Below, one piece after another: positions 22,342 through 34,306 of a stretch of DNA of 64,000 nucleotides. Position numbers and translations under genes: made by a program. Where the stretch lies: NCBI GenBank assembly GCA_026120185.1, contig JANUWF010001688.1:1-64000 (forward strand), read 5' to 3'. Position 1 is the stretch's first letter; every line of letters begins with the position of its first letter. The notes beneath the pieces are model-generated. The model had not been told where the DNA came from. It saw nothing but the letters and a program-made list of their open reading frames with translations, and did not search any database. Source of the stretch: Voacanga thouarsii. Its lineage: Eukaryota; Streptophyta; Magnoliopsida; Gentianales; Apocynaceae.

Positions 22342-24708
22342 TGTAACACTCCCCTACCTACGTACCTAAATAGGATATGATGTTATCCCATCCAGAAGAC
22401 CAGGGTCTTTATAATGAGGTACAAAAGGAAAATGACCAAAAGAAATAATGCAATAATCTTATTACAACCAAAGTCAAAACTTATACAAGTTTTAAAATTT
22501 AAAAATAACAATCATCTCTCAAAATAAATACAAAGATAGAATAATTATAAAGATCCAACTCTTATTCATCCAACTTGCTTAAAAAAAGCACTCACCTAAA
22601 AACATGATGTAAAATAGTGTGAGATTGACATCTCAACAAGTCCTGTGTGTGCGAATGTAATAGATAAACATTTCATGCATGCAGGTGTATCAAAACCACA
22701 AAATATGTTTGTAAGTCATTTTCATCAATAAACAGTAATTCAAGGCTTTGCTCATCATATTCATGTCAGTTCTCTATAAATAATCATCTCATCATAATCA
22801 TAAGTGCATTAAGTATGAAATAACAATGATTCAACTTCAATATCAATATCAAGGTAATATCATGGCCACTATCATGATAGCTCCTAGTGTAATAGTGCAA
22901 CACTGGGTAGTCAGTGATCCACCCACAAGAGTAAGATACTTCTCATTCTCTACACCCAACATACCAGTAATCTAATCCGGGTAAATAAAGTCCACTTCGA
23001 CCATCATGCTAGCTCGGATCGGCCTGACTAGGTAGTATTGTCACATTTTTAAGCAGAATTTATCTTCTGGAGGTGGTCACCTGCCAAAAGACTCATTCCA
23101 ACTCTTTGAGACTAGTACCACTACCCTGTCCCAGTTGAGTACTCAACGCTCCTCATTTAGTGACAGAATCATTTCCCTTATTTTCACAAATATTGATTAT
23201 CTTTCCTTTGGAAAACGTGGCTTTTCACAGTCAGTTTTCTTTTAAAAATGTTTAGAAATAAAGAAAAGAAATCGTTTCCATTTTAAAAGTTGAGATTTGA
23301 CAAACTCATTTTGAGAATAAAATATCCACATTCTCAAATCAAGTATCAAAATACCATAACACAACTCATCATATTCAACTAACATTTCAATCATCATGTC
23401 AATCACCATATTAATAGCATTTAAAATATTATTGCACAAAATACTTGCAAACATGTAAGATTTAGCAAAATAGTTATATAGGGACTTACTTGATTACTCA
23501 ACCAGATAAATCGAAGCCAATTCTTGCACTCTATTTAGACTTCCTCCTTATCCAGAATCAATGATTCTTTAGGTAGATTCAAAATATTACACATGGCCTA
23601 ACTACTATTATCTCATGCAACAAGAATCCCCATGATCCCATAGATCACCCGTGGTATCTAAAAAATCAATTTAATAAACTATGCTCATGACCCTCCCTGA
23701 TTTTGCTACTCATCATCAAGCATGCATATACTCAACTTAAACTATCAACACGATAACTCCCACACCCAACTAACTTTAGATCCATATCATAGCCTTATTT
23801 GAGTCAAAAGATCACATATCTAAACAACATAAAATAGATCTAGACATTCATAGCATTATTTAATTATGATCAAAGACGTACATGCCTAGTTCATCCATTT
23901 AAGCCTTAACTCATCAATATAGCCTATTCATGCTTTCTTCAAGCCTCCATGCATGACAACATCCCCATAAAAATAATCTTATTTATAAAAAAAAAAGAAA
24001 TCAAGACCAAGAATACCTCTTGACGAGATACACTAAGATCAAAAGTGGTGCCTTTGGTGGTTGCTTGTGCACACTTAAGGAATGGAGGTTGATTAGGATG
24101 CCCTTGACCTTCTTGTTCCAAAATCTCTAGTAAAGGGGGACAAAGATCAGACCCTTGATGATTGAGATGGAGAATAAAAGATGCAGTTTATTGGAATAAA
24201 AGTTGAGAAGGGTTGAAAGGCTACTCACCTTAGGCTTAGATTTAAAGTATTGAGATGCTTGGAGGTTGAGAGGGATGAACTTTTCAAGTATGGAGATGCT
24301 AAGAGGTTGAGAGGGACGAACTTCTTGGAAAGCGTGGTGGCTAGAATTTTGTGTAGTAGGGAATGTTTAGGGTTTGCTTAGAGACTGGTTTGATGAAGAA
24401 AATTGGTTAGGTTAAGGTGTTTTAGAGTTTGGGAAGAATTGGTCGTGTTTTGGATTCTTGATCACAAGAAGAAAAATGACATCTTTCGGCCTTCTTGGTT
24501 TGGACAAAATTGAGCAAGCTTTAGGATGTTTTTATGGCTGTTTTCTGGTTGGTATTATGGTCGAAACAAGAGAGGAAAAGAAGAGAAAAGAAGATGCTCT
24601 TTGGTTCTTGTATTGCCCAAAAATTGGAATAGAGAATTGATGGCTTTTTAGTGTTGTTGTTTTGGCTAAACAGGAGAAATTTAGAGCACAATGCTTGTTG
24701 GAATTTTC

Positions 24709-24736
24709 GTGTGTGTGTGTGTGTGTTTGTGTGTGT
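24709..24736 (+). repeat. (GT)n microsatellite
   Basis: GT repeat with one TTT interruption, inside the diverged long unit. Confidence 0.9.
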
Positions 24737-25506
24737 TTAGTGGCTGAAATTAGAGAGAAAGAAGTGGAGAAAAATCTGGTTGATTAATTAATTACAAGAG
24801 CCTTGATTGATTAAAACCACTTAAGTAAGTTTCCCCCTTTATTTAGGGAATTTGAATGGAAATAAAAGCTCTTGCATGGGTGGCGGCTAGGGTTTAGTGT
24901 TATCCAGAAAATTCAATTAATAAAAAGGGAATTTTGATCCAAAATTAATTTAGGTAATGTCCAAATTTATTTGAGGCAAAAATAATTTATTAAGGAATAA
25001 TTATATTAGGTGATACAATCTAAGTTCTTGGAATAAAGCTGAAATTTTCTTTCCTTAAATACTAGTTTTCGAAAAAGGCCATAAATCTTGGGAGAATATT
25101 TATTTCCTGTAAAGCTTTGGACAAGATCTCTTTATTTCCAAATAAACTCTTTAGAGAAAACAACTTTGGGAAACTTTCCTCCTTTTGAAAATAGTAACTA
25201 TAATATAGTTTTCAAAATAGATGTTCCTATAATTTTCTCTCCAAAATGAAATCCTTGAGTAAGATCTTTAGAAAATTCTAGATGCTAAAATAATTAAACG
25301 TCCAAAAAGTTTGGAATAAAACATTAATCAGAGAATAATAGAAATTTAATATATATTAATTCCTTTGTAGCAAAACAAAAAATAATCAAATTCCAATATT
25401 TTAGGAATTGGAAACCTAGGGTGGCAGCAACCCTGGAGCAATCGGCCAAAAGGAGGAAAAAATAAGGAAAAGAGTTTAATTAGAAATAAGAAAGTCAGGA
25501 TTTGTA

Positions 25507-25576
25507 AGAGTCAGGATCTGAACTCAAGTCTACTAAGAATCAAACACCAAGCCTTAACCACTAGACCACAACATCT
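25507..25576 (-). other. tRNA-like module in the diverged unit
   Basis: On the minus strand: A box TGGTCTAGTGG (25568-25558), then TTAAGGC, and B box AGTTCAGATCC (25524-25514), at tRNA spacing. It lies about 270 bases from the unit's end. The anticodon arm is not conserved. Confidence 0.6.
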
Positions 25577-25840
25577 CTTATGCAAATATTCATCCAACAA
25601 ATTATCTTAACTCCCACTCACTTACTTCATTTCCCTTATAATAAATCCTACTAAATAAAACAAAATCTCAATCCACTCATCCAACACAATTATATCAGAG
25701 TAAATAAACTCATGAAATAACAAACTCATCGGTCACATATACTCCTGAAAATGGTTCAAATTATAAAATGTAATACAAAATGATATGACATGCATGACCT
25801 TCATCTTGTAATAAAAGGAGGATTAAAATGGGGTATTACA

Positions 25841-26325
25841 CTCTTAGTGCCGGGTCTACTCTATTTCTCCAAAACTTCCAACTAGGAAGAGTGGACCTGG
25901 CACCTGTTCTGATCGGGCCATCTGTCACAGAGTCAGTTCTAGAGTTCACCGATTTCTGAAAAAATCCTACTTTTCGGCCATTTTTTGCCCCTCAACAATT
26001 ACAACAATCACGTTTTTTAGTCCCCAAAATTTAAAGGTTAAAAGAAAAGCAAAACCAAGCATAAAAACATACCTTTACAAGTACTTATACCTCTAACCAC
26101 GAGGCGTATATCGCATCTACTCAAAAACAGAAAATTAATGCGAAAACCATTAGAATACATAATCATAAGCCTCTAACAGCAAGGCGTACATGAACTCCTG
26201 AAACCAGTGTATGAGGGATCACATGAAATCACAAAATATTCATTTTTAATAGCAAAGAAACCACCTTTTCTAGTTTTTCACCCTAGTACATGCTCCTAGA
26301 CAAAAACCATAGCTTTGATACCACT
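25841..26325 (-). other. Leader and PBS of a minus-strand copia
   Basis: 26312-26323 read on the minus strand gives TGGTATCAAAGC, one base from the plant copia consensus TGGTATCAGAGC (initiator Met tRNA). It lies next to the LTR end at 26326. The rest is untranslated leader, with no gag frame recognised. The element's coding region is not found on this strand to the left; it is either deleted or replaced by the gypsy and plus-strand copia pieces. Confidence 0.7.
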
Positions 26326-28074
26326 TGAAGGATCAAAATAGAAAGCATTAAAGAAAACACATTGGAAAAATTTTTAGTTTTCTGAGCCACATCTAGGAGA
26401 GAGTACTTGCTTTTCTTTATTGGTCACATATTAACCAACAAGGGGTTGGGTTGCACAGGAACTTGCAATGGAAGGGGAGAAGGAGGTGCCTGCGGTTCGA
26501 CCGGCATTCCCGCAAATCTTCTAGTTCTACGCAACAAGCGTCTTCAATCTTTATCTCTTCATCTTCCGGAGTATGACTCTACCTTACTCTTGAGTTGTCT
26601 TGGTGAAACCTCTTTCTTTAGATGATCAAGATACTCTCTTTCTAGAGAGGAGAAAGAGAAAAGACACGTTAACCAGAGAGAAAGGTGAGACGGCACACTT
26701 GAGAGAGAGACCTCATGCCACAACCAATGTTATTTTTTCCTATCTTGCACCCTTGATTTTGGCCAACCTTATGGCCTGATTAAGCCCTAATGGGCTTGGT
26801 GCTGTGCTCCAAAATGAATCCATGACTGCCACAATCCTCTTAGTTAATTAATTGTCTTTTCTGAACTTCATTAATTATCCAAGAATAATTAATTAATTTT
26901 CTAATTGGACTCTTAATATATGTCAACATATATCAGTCCAATTCTCTTAATTAATTATCTTGTTTGGACCTTATTAAAATCCAAGACTAATTAATTAATT
27001 CTAATTGGACTATTAGAATAAATTTTATTCTCTTACAAATAATTATTCATTAAGCCTTGATTGTGTCTAAACAATACCAAGGTAACTTGAGCTACTTCGA
27101 AGACCAAGAGACATATTATTCATGGCTAATAAAATGACCAAATGCTCTTATTGTTAAATAGTTGCATTTTAACATTTTAAATATTTCCATTTATCACCAT
27201 ATGGAAATATTGGCCTCAAGAATAATATTACTAAAGCAATGTCTCCAACCAACACGTGAAATGACAGAAATACCCATATATGTAACAGCCATCAATGAGA
27301 CATGATAAATGTACTAACACCCATCTTAAAGACATCTACCATCCTTAGATCTCTAGTCCGATAATCCATGACTCACTCAAATGTACTTGCTCATCATTAG
27401 AAGCTACCCAAAAGCACACATTCTAAAGTCACGTTCCTAAGGCCCTAGATTATTGGATTATCCTGCACAATCACAATGCGGTGATTTCATTCACTAAATG
27501 AAGCATAGAAACTCCGTTGCATGAGTTCGTCTTAACTAACTAGAGTAATACACCCAACACATAAGGATATTGATCTCACAAAAAAAATCTCACCCAATAC
27601 ATATTCAAGCATAAAACCCGAGCTTCACTAGACCACTAAATCATACTTAAGTATGAAGGTATCCGTCTACGTTGTAGTAGTAATAGTTCAGTCTCTAAAA
27701 TCATAGTACTTTATAAAAGACCACAGCTACAAGTCTAATTCTACGTATTTGACATACGCTTATACCAATGATGTGAGTGAACAAGACACTAATTCAAGGT
27801 AAACCATTCCTCTTTGGAATACATGGCATAATAGTCTTACCTTGATGAAATGCCCAATTCTATCAAATGACTAAGAACCCAATTTTACTTGTACAACAAG
27901 TACCCATAGTTTATACTTTACTATGAAGAACAACCTAACACATAGACCATTATTTGTCATACTTGTACCTTAAATGTGCAATAATGTAAGAAACAAACTA
28001 AATTGCATGAATAAACATTTTATTGCAATATATTTATATAGAATACATAGTCTTTGAGGGCATACTTTCCAACA
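26326..28074 (-). mobile_element. 5' LTR of a minus-strand copia (1,749 bp)
   Basis: On the minus strand it starts TGTTGGAAAGTATGCCCTCAA at 28074 and ends TTTTGATCCTTCA at 26326, next to the PBS. It is homologous along its length to the plus-strand LTR at 18914-20461 (for example AAACTATGGGTACTTG and AAGACTATTATGCCA), but diverged, so the two are separate insertions of one family in opposite orientations. The frame at 26407-26625 lies inside the LTR and is not taken as a gene. Confidence 0.85.
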
Positions 28075-28111
28075 TAGGCATTACTTGAGTCTGAGCGCAC
28101 AGAGGAAGTGA

Positions 28112-28510
28112 AAGATTAGAAATTTCAGAGATTTGTTCGGTCCAGAAACAAGAGGTCATGTTAGGTGCAAGAAAAAAGGTCCAACACCAACCTTCGTCAG
28201 TCAATCATCAAATTCTACTGCAAATGTTGAGGTGGTCGTTAGGATTGTGGTTGAGGAACGTCTACAGAGTATGCGACATACGATGCAGGCTGAGATGCGA
28301 ACTGAGATGCAAAGTGAGCAAGAGGCTTAGGAGTTACGTATAGTTGCGCTTCAGACTACCATGGAAGCCTTATCACTCAGATTGGATGCAGGTGCATTTG
28401 ATATACTACCTATACCTCCATCTAGTGCTTCTAAGACTTCTCCTGGTATTGGTTCTACTTCTCAACCCATTGGATCATGTGATCCTGATGAGCCTGTCCA
28501 TGATGAGTAA
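28112..28510 (+). pseudogene. C-terminus of a plant En/Spm-type transposase protein
   Basis: After a stop at 28109 the frame reads KIRNFRDLFGPETRGHVRC, then a Ser/Thr stretch, a coiled-coil-like segment (EERLQSMRHTMQAEMRTEMQ), a TAG stop at 28328, and in the same frame LRIVALQTTMEALSLRLDAG to a final TAA at 28510. The FGPE-RGHVR motif followed by a coiled coil is typical of the plant transposase family named Ptta/En/Spm, which accompanies CACTA elements. No ATG is present before FGPE. Only the last roughly 130 residues remain. Confidence 0.72.
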
Positions 28511-28759
28511 CATATTTTGTACTACTATTACTGATCAAGTTCTTGACATTTACTACTTCTCAGACATGTAGGAATATATTTTTTGGGACTTTGTAAATTA
28601 TTTATATTTGATTATTGAGGATATTGCATTGGAGTTGTTTCGACTATGAGCAAAATGTGTTTTATTATATTTGATGTTGAATAAGTTAATTCTATTGTGT
28701 TTGGCTTGAAATTGTACGTGTGCAGGGTCAAATACAAATAAAAAATACTTTAAAAAAAA

Positions 28760-29195
28760 TAAGTCGTATGTCCCAACGGTTTAACAGAACAAATATAACG
28801 GTCACCAGTCGTCATATTTATGATAGTTTGAAATACGACAACTATAAACTGTCGTAATTTATGTCAAATACGATAGCTATAAACCGTCACATTTGATAAG
28901 TAAATATGACGGTTTATCTATTTTATTTGATAAGCAAATACAATGATTTTATTTACCTAATATAACGGTTTTTTGAGCCGTATCAATAAACCTTCAGGCT
29001 AATAAAAAATGACTATTTCATAGAGCCGTCATATTTGACCGTCGTATTAGCCTAATATAACGGTTTTGTAGTTGTCGTCATCCAAAAGCGACGAGACTTA
29101 TTACAACGGCCTTATAACCATTGTTTAACCGTCGTATTTGCTAAATACGATGACTGTGCAATCAAATATGACGGCCTTATATCCGTCGTATTGGA
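28760..29195. repeat. CACTA subterminal repeat array
   Basis: More than ten copies, in both orientations, of a short motif close to CCGTCGTATTTG or its complement (examples near 28838, 28865, 28908, 29018, 29032, 29130 and 29178). In En/Spm elements such subterminal repeats bind the element's own protein. Opposite-facing copies can fold on each other. Confidence 0.85.
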
Positions 29196-29212
29196 TGCTT
29201 ATTTTAGTAGTG

Positions 29213-29759
29213 TGTTTGGCCGATTTTTACTATTTTCTCCGCAGTTTCTCTATTTTAAACACTTTTTAAAGACCTTTAACGTCGTTGAATTATCTTGGAG
29301 CCTTAGTAATCACTTATCTAGGGTTAGGACAGTATAAATACATCTTTTGTGATTTGAGAAGACATTTAACTCACTTTATTCAAATTGTGAAGGAGAGCTT
29401 TGAGAGGTTTTAACCTCCTTGTTCATCTTTTTCATGACAATGCTTAGCGCTTAGTCCTCCATTTGATTGAGTCTCTAAATCTTTGGATAACCCAATATGG
29501 TTTCTCTTGATAGTGTATTAGTTGCTTTGTTCTTCTAAGGTCTATCTTAAATTCCATTGTTTGGATGCCTATAATTCTACTTCTTTTATTCTTGATTTCC
29601 TTTGTTGTGTCAAGAATATTTAGGTGAATTTATAGTAGATCTTGCTATTTTTCTTCTACGTCTTTGATGCTTAGTTCTTCAAGGGTTTACTAGGGGATAG
29701 TTAGATAGTTATTCTATTTCATTTAGCTACAAAAGTCCAATGACTGGGTGTCACTTTAA
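29213..29759. other. Non-coding stretch between CACTA and LINE
   Basis: No gene. There is a TATAAATA sequence at 29333-29340 with a promoter-like setting (29280-29420), as in an LTR, but no LTR ends or duplications could be found. Confidence 0.4.
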
Positions 29760-31565
29760 GAGCTGAGGTTTTAGCCCATTGCTAGCCATTGTTGCAACAA
29801 ATTTAACCTCACAATTCTCTATACAAGTTCAAACCAATGCAAGTGGCCTTTTATCACCTTCTTCTCAATAGATACCACTCATACCTTTTCCCTAATGGTC
29901 TCATTTCTGATTCTATCTTATCCAGTATATCCACACATCTACTATAACATACACGTCAACTTTCAATTTGTGAATATGACACATTTTAACTACTCAACAT
30001 TCCCTGCCATATAACAACGCAGGTCTTACAGCTGTTCTGTAGAACTTTTCCTTTAGGCTCTTTGGTATATTATGATCATATAGAATACCAGTCGCACTCC
30101 TTCAATTTTAACAAATCGGCCGTAACTATGTGTGTAACGTCATCATCGAGCTCTCCATCTTTTTAAACAATAGATCCTAGATATCGAAAGTAATCACTTA
30201 CTGGTATATCTCTACTATCCAAAGTTACACTCTGAGCTATATTTCTACTATTATTGAACTTGCTTTCTATATACTCTGTTTTACTCCTACTAATTATGAA
30301 TCCCTTACATTCTAACGTCTGTCACCACAACTCTAATTTAGCATTTATACCAGCTCTAGTCTCTTCAAACAATACAATATCATCAGCAAACAATATACAT
30401 AATAGCACAGCGTCCTATGTAGTTCAAGTTAAGTCGTCCATAACGGCACCAAAGAGGAAAAGGGTAAGCACTGATCCTTGATGCACCCTAATAGTAATAG
30501 GAAACTCTGTAGTCACTCTGGCATAGCTCCATACACTTGTACATACTCCTTCATACATATCTTTAATAAGAGTGATATATTTTAGCGATACACCTTTCTT
30601 AGTCAGCACCCACCAAACTAATACTCTAGGCACCTTGTCATAGGTTTTCACCAAGTCAATAAATATCATATGTAAAGCTTTCTTTCTTTCCTTATAATAT
30701 TAAATAATCTGCCATAACAAATTAATTACCTTTGTAGTAGAACTCCCAGGCATAAAACTAAAATGATTATCTAAAATCTGTATAATACCCATTAACCTCT
30801 ATTCATTCACTCTCTCCCAAAGCTTCATAGATGACTCAAAAGTTTAATCCCACAGTAATTTACACAATCTTGAACACCTTTTTAATTCTTATACAGAGGA
30901 ATCAGAGTACTCTTCCTCCACTCTGTAGGCATCTTATTAACTATATATATCTTATTAAACGGACTTATCAACCACACAATACATATCTCTTCGAAAGACT
31001 TCCAAACCTCTATCGGTATACCATCCGGTCCTACTACCTCTTTTGGTCTTATCCTTTTAAGGGCCTCTCGGACTTCATACTTCTGAATATGATGAATACA
31101 TGTATGGTTAACCTCTTCATTTGAAATTATAAGGGTACCCACTCTCAGAACTTGAACTTGACTCTTGTTAAATACCTTGTCAAAATAGAACCACAATCTC
31201 TCCTTGATTTCTTCATCTTTAACCAAAACTCTGTGGCTGTCGCTCCTCATACATTTCACCACATGAACCAATATCTCTCATCTTCTTCACCTTCAAATGC
31301 ACTAGTCTATATATATTCTTTTCCCCATCTTTAGTATCCAGCTTTTCAAATAAAATCTAGTAAACAGTAGATCTTGCTTTTCTAACAACTTCTTTAGCTT
31401 TTCTTCTCGCCACCTTGTATTTCTCAAATTTCTCATCATTCCTGCACTTACCTAAGTTTCTATAGCACTCTCTTTTATTCCTTACAGCTTCTTTCCCTTC
31501 GTTGTTCCACCAGGACATGTACTTGTTTAGTGGTACTTTTCTTTTAGATTCACCAAGCACTTTAT
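29760..31565 (-). pseudogene. RTE-like LINE reverse transcriptase region
   Basis: Read right to left: a linker with WWNNEGKEAVRNKRECYRNL (31560-31357), the RT N-terminus ALKRIRPKEVVGPDGIPIEVWK and MPTEWRKSTLIPLYKN (31271-30882), the RT core FIDLVKTYDKVPRVLVWWVL, YITLIKDMYEGV and VHQGSVLTLFLFGAVMDDLT (30669-30424), and the C-terminal motif MCGYTG then DRIRNETIREKV and GHLHWFE (about 29940-29830). This motif order is that of plant non-LTR retrotransposons of the RTE type. The second palm Asp region around 30400 lies outside any open frame. Stops and frameshifts throughout. The 3' limit at about 29760 is approximate, and no clear tail or TSD was found. Confidence 0.87.
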
Positions 31566-32590
31566 TAGCTACTATCCTAATATATTAAGCCGTCTTTCTC
31601 ATATAGTATATGGATCCGAATCTATATCAGAAGACCAGTCATCCGCCTAAACTACCTTATCAACAAAGGCTATACTTTCATCCCTCTATAGCTTCAACCA
31701 CTTGATCCTAGGGTCAACCTGATGATTCTGCTGCTTTTTCTTTTTCTTAAAATTAAAATCGAGGACCAACAGCCTACATTGCATAACTACACTCTCGCCT
31801 GGAATAACTTTACAATCTGTATAGCCACTACAAAATCTACGCCTCATAATAAAGAAGTCTATCTGAGTCTCATTTAACCCGCTTCTAAAATCACTAAGCG
31901 AGAATCTCTCTTTTTAAACTAGGTGTTTGCTATAGTTAAATCATAGGCTAATGAAAAGTCAAGCATAGCAGTTTTTACTTCATTTCGAACTCGAAACCCT
32001 AACCTCCATGAACAATCTCAAACCCACTTTGATCAATACCCACATGTCTGTTTAGATCACTATTAATGAAAAGCTTCTTTGCACACGGGACACTCTATAC
32101 AATCTCATGTAAATCATCCAAAAACTGTTGCCTAACCGAATCATCAAGTCCCACTTGTGGTGCGTACGAACTAATAACAGTAGTAATCTCACCGCTAATC
32201 ATGATCTTGATGCTCAAAATCCTATCATTCTTCCTTTGTACTTCAACCACATCATTAATAAACTTACGGTCAATAAGAATCTTGACTCCATTTCTATTCC
32301 TAACTCTACCTGAATACTAATGCTTCTAATCCTAAGGCCTTGCTACTCTTGCCTTCTTATCTACCCATTTAGTTTCCTGAAGACATAAAGTACAAATCTT
32401 TCTTCTCTACATAACCTTAACTAATTCTATCAATCTACCAGTCAAAGATCCTATATTTCATGAAGTTACATGGATCCTATTACTATGGACTGTCTTTTTT
32501 ACCATACACCCTTGCATATTTAACATCGTATCTGAGGACCGACATGGCGTATTACTTTCGGGCAATGACCTAGCAACCCTTGCATATTAC
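31566..32590 (-). pseudogene. RTE-like LINE endonuclease region
   Basis: The minus-strand translation gives the apurinic-like endonuclease: NIGSLTGRLIELVK, LCLQETKWVDKKARV (the catalytic QETKW motif is kept), RNRNGVKILIDRKFIND, SSYAPQVGLDDSVRQQFLDD, KLFINSDLNRHVGIDQSGFE (GDLN changed to SDLN) and VRNEVKTAMLDFSLAYDLTI. Several stops interrupt it. It leads directly into the RT segment, so this is one nearly full-length but dead LINE. The 5' end is near 32590, where recognisable sequence stops. Confidence 0.85.
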
Positions 32591-34306
32591 CAATTATAAT
32601 TCCATAATATTCATAATTCACATTTTCCCAAAAATTCTTTTCGTAAAAAGGAATGTTAATGCTTTCCCATATTAAACATTATATCATCTCATGATTAATG
32701 AGAAAAAGCCTTTCAGGTATACATGTGTGCCTAGGAATTACTCATTATTTAAGTGACCTAAAAGTCCTTGTAGAAAATATTATTTCCTAAAGATTCAAAA
32801 AATTTCCCTTTCAGAGAAACCATTTCTTATTTAGGAAACCATACCTTGTCTAAGAAAACACAAAGGTTCCTCAACCTCATTGCTATTCTTTAGGAAACGG
32901 TCACTTACTAGAAATAATTCAGTAATGAAAATCCATGTTTTCTTTCAAATCTAACATAGCATAATGTAATTGCTTTCTCAGAAACAACCTTAGTCTTGTT
33001 CAAAGAAACCAAAAGGATTTATAAAACATTTCTCGGTAAAATATAATTTCACTAGCATAAAACAGGGTTTGTAAAACAAGTGGGACTCACCTCATGCCCT
33101 ACTTCGGTAGACTAAAATATATTATCCTAGCTTTCACAAAATCTTTAACACGAACTACCTACATCAAGGATCATTAGATACTCAGTTTAGCATGCTAGGA
33201 TTCATAACTAAGAAATGCTAATATAAGGAAATTACCAATGTCCTTGTTTTCTCTATTTCTTCTTAAGATAGCATTTCTTCACATAAATAAATCCATCACT
33301 CACATCTGAATTCCTTTCTTTCCACATGAATAAAAGACTTTCATAAGCCCTTACAATTTCCTTATTCATTAATGAACATCATTGAATTAACAATGAAATT
33401 CATTTCCTTTAAAATAATTTCTATATTTTCCAGATTTCACACCTATTTTTGTTTTTTTGCATAAATTTTGATATACAACTATGATTAACCTTAATTTTAT
33501 ATCAAAATGCTCATAAGATCTTCAAATTCATTATTTTGAACTTCATTCTGACAACCCTTGCAATGTTTCTTACTCTGAGCATAAAAGAGCCTCAGCCTTC
33601 CATGATTTACCCATATTTTCGCAAAATACCATTATTTATTCATTCTCCTTTACTTCTAATATTCATATAATGCCTAATCCACTACAAACTTTGTCAAAAC
33701 AGCCTTCATTTCTCTAATTTCCAGAGATATTTAGCCCAACAAATCATATTTTCCAACATCAATTCAACAATTGCAAACAACAACAACAATTTATTTTCTT
33801 TAATGATTACACTAGTTTTCCTTCTTATTTCTTATGCCTTCTTGTACAGCCTTGAACCATCAATGAAACAACCATCAAAACACCTTAATACACAATAGTA
33901 AACATAGCATACAGCTTCCCCAAGTAACTGGTACACATAGCACACACAACAACTACAAAACATAGCTAATTTCCAAAAAAAAAAAAAAACCTATAAATTT
34001 CATGAATTTCCCAATAAAATTAATACAAAAACGATCCTTGTGATTTATTATACAACTTTAATTCATGAAATACAAGCATTTACATTGGGTATAAGATTCT
34101 CCAAGCCTAAATTGCTCCAAATTTTCCTTCACTTCTTCCTTGACAACCTTTTTTCTCTCCTTTTTATTTTTCTATCAACTTCCCTGCCTTTTCTTTTATT
34201 TTTCATTCTCTCCTTCTCCCTGCTTGTTTGGACGAAATTGTGTCTATTTTACAACGATCCTACCGCCATTCCTTGTGCTCAAGGTCAATCAGCAAGCAAT
34301 AATAGT
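32591..34306. other. Non-coding AT-rich stretch
   Basis: No protein or repeat family was recognised. Short A tract at 33974-33988, and CT-rich low-complexity sequence near 34130-34220 that produces a spurious hydrophobic frame. It ends where the copia LTR begins at about 34307. Confidence 0.45.

Larger units (their letters stand above)
22342..25840 (+). mobile_element. Long solo-LTR-like unit, diverged member (3,499 bp)
   Basis: Starts TGTAACACTCCCCTACC and ends GGGGTATTACA, flanked by CTCCT (22337-22341) and CTCTT (25841-25845), a 5-bp TSD with one mismatch. The first 80 bases resemble the start of copies 2 and 3 (CCCCTACC, GGGTCTTTATAA). The hairpin block (23063-23091), the GCTAGCTCGGA motif and the tRNA-like module (25507-25576) are all present, in the same order. 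The 3' end differs from GGTTTCACA, so this is a sister subfamily. No element protein was found. It sits in the leader of a minus-strand copia. Confidence 0.78.
28080..29212 (+). mobile_element. 3' end of a CACTA (En/Spm) transposon
   Basis: The right terminus reads TTATTTTAGTAGTG (ending 29212), which on the other strand is CACTACTAAAATAAGC, a standard CACTA terminal inverted repeat. Before it, 28760-29195 is packed with subterminal motifs. The left part (28112-28510) encodes the C-terminus of an En/Spm-type protein. The left half is gone: the copia LTR ending at 28074 abuts it, perhaps by insertion. The 3-bp duplication after the end would be TGT (29213-29215), but its partner is not in view. 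Confidence 0.85.

Noticed and set aside
22342..25840. CRISPR array, prokaryotic operon or promoter systems
   Set aside because: No regularly spaced repeats, ribosome binding sites or compact gene organisation anywhere. All coding traces are plant retroelement or CACTA proteins.
30254..31334. Plus-strand frames across the LINE
   Set aside because: Shadows of the minus-strand LINE coding sequence, which carries clear RT and endonuclease motifs.
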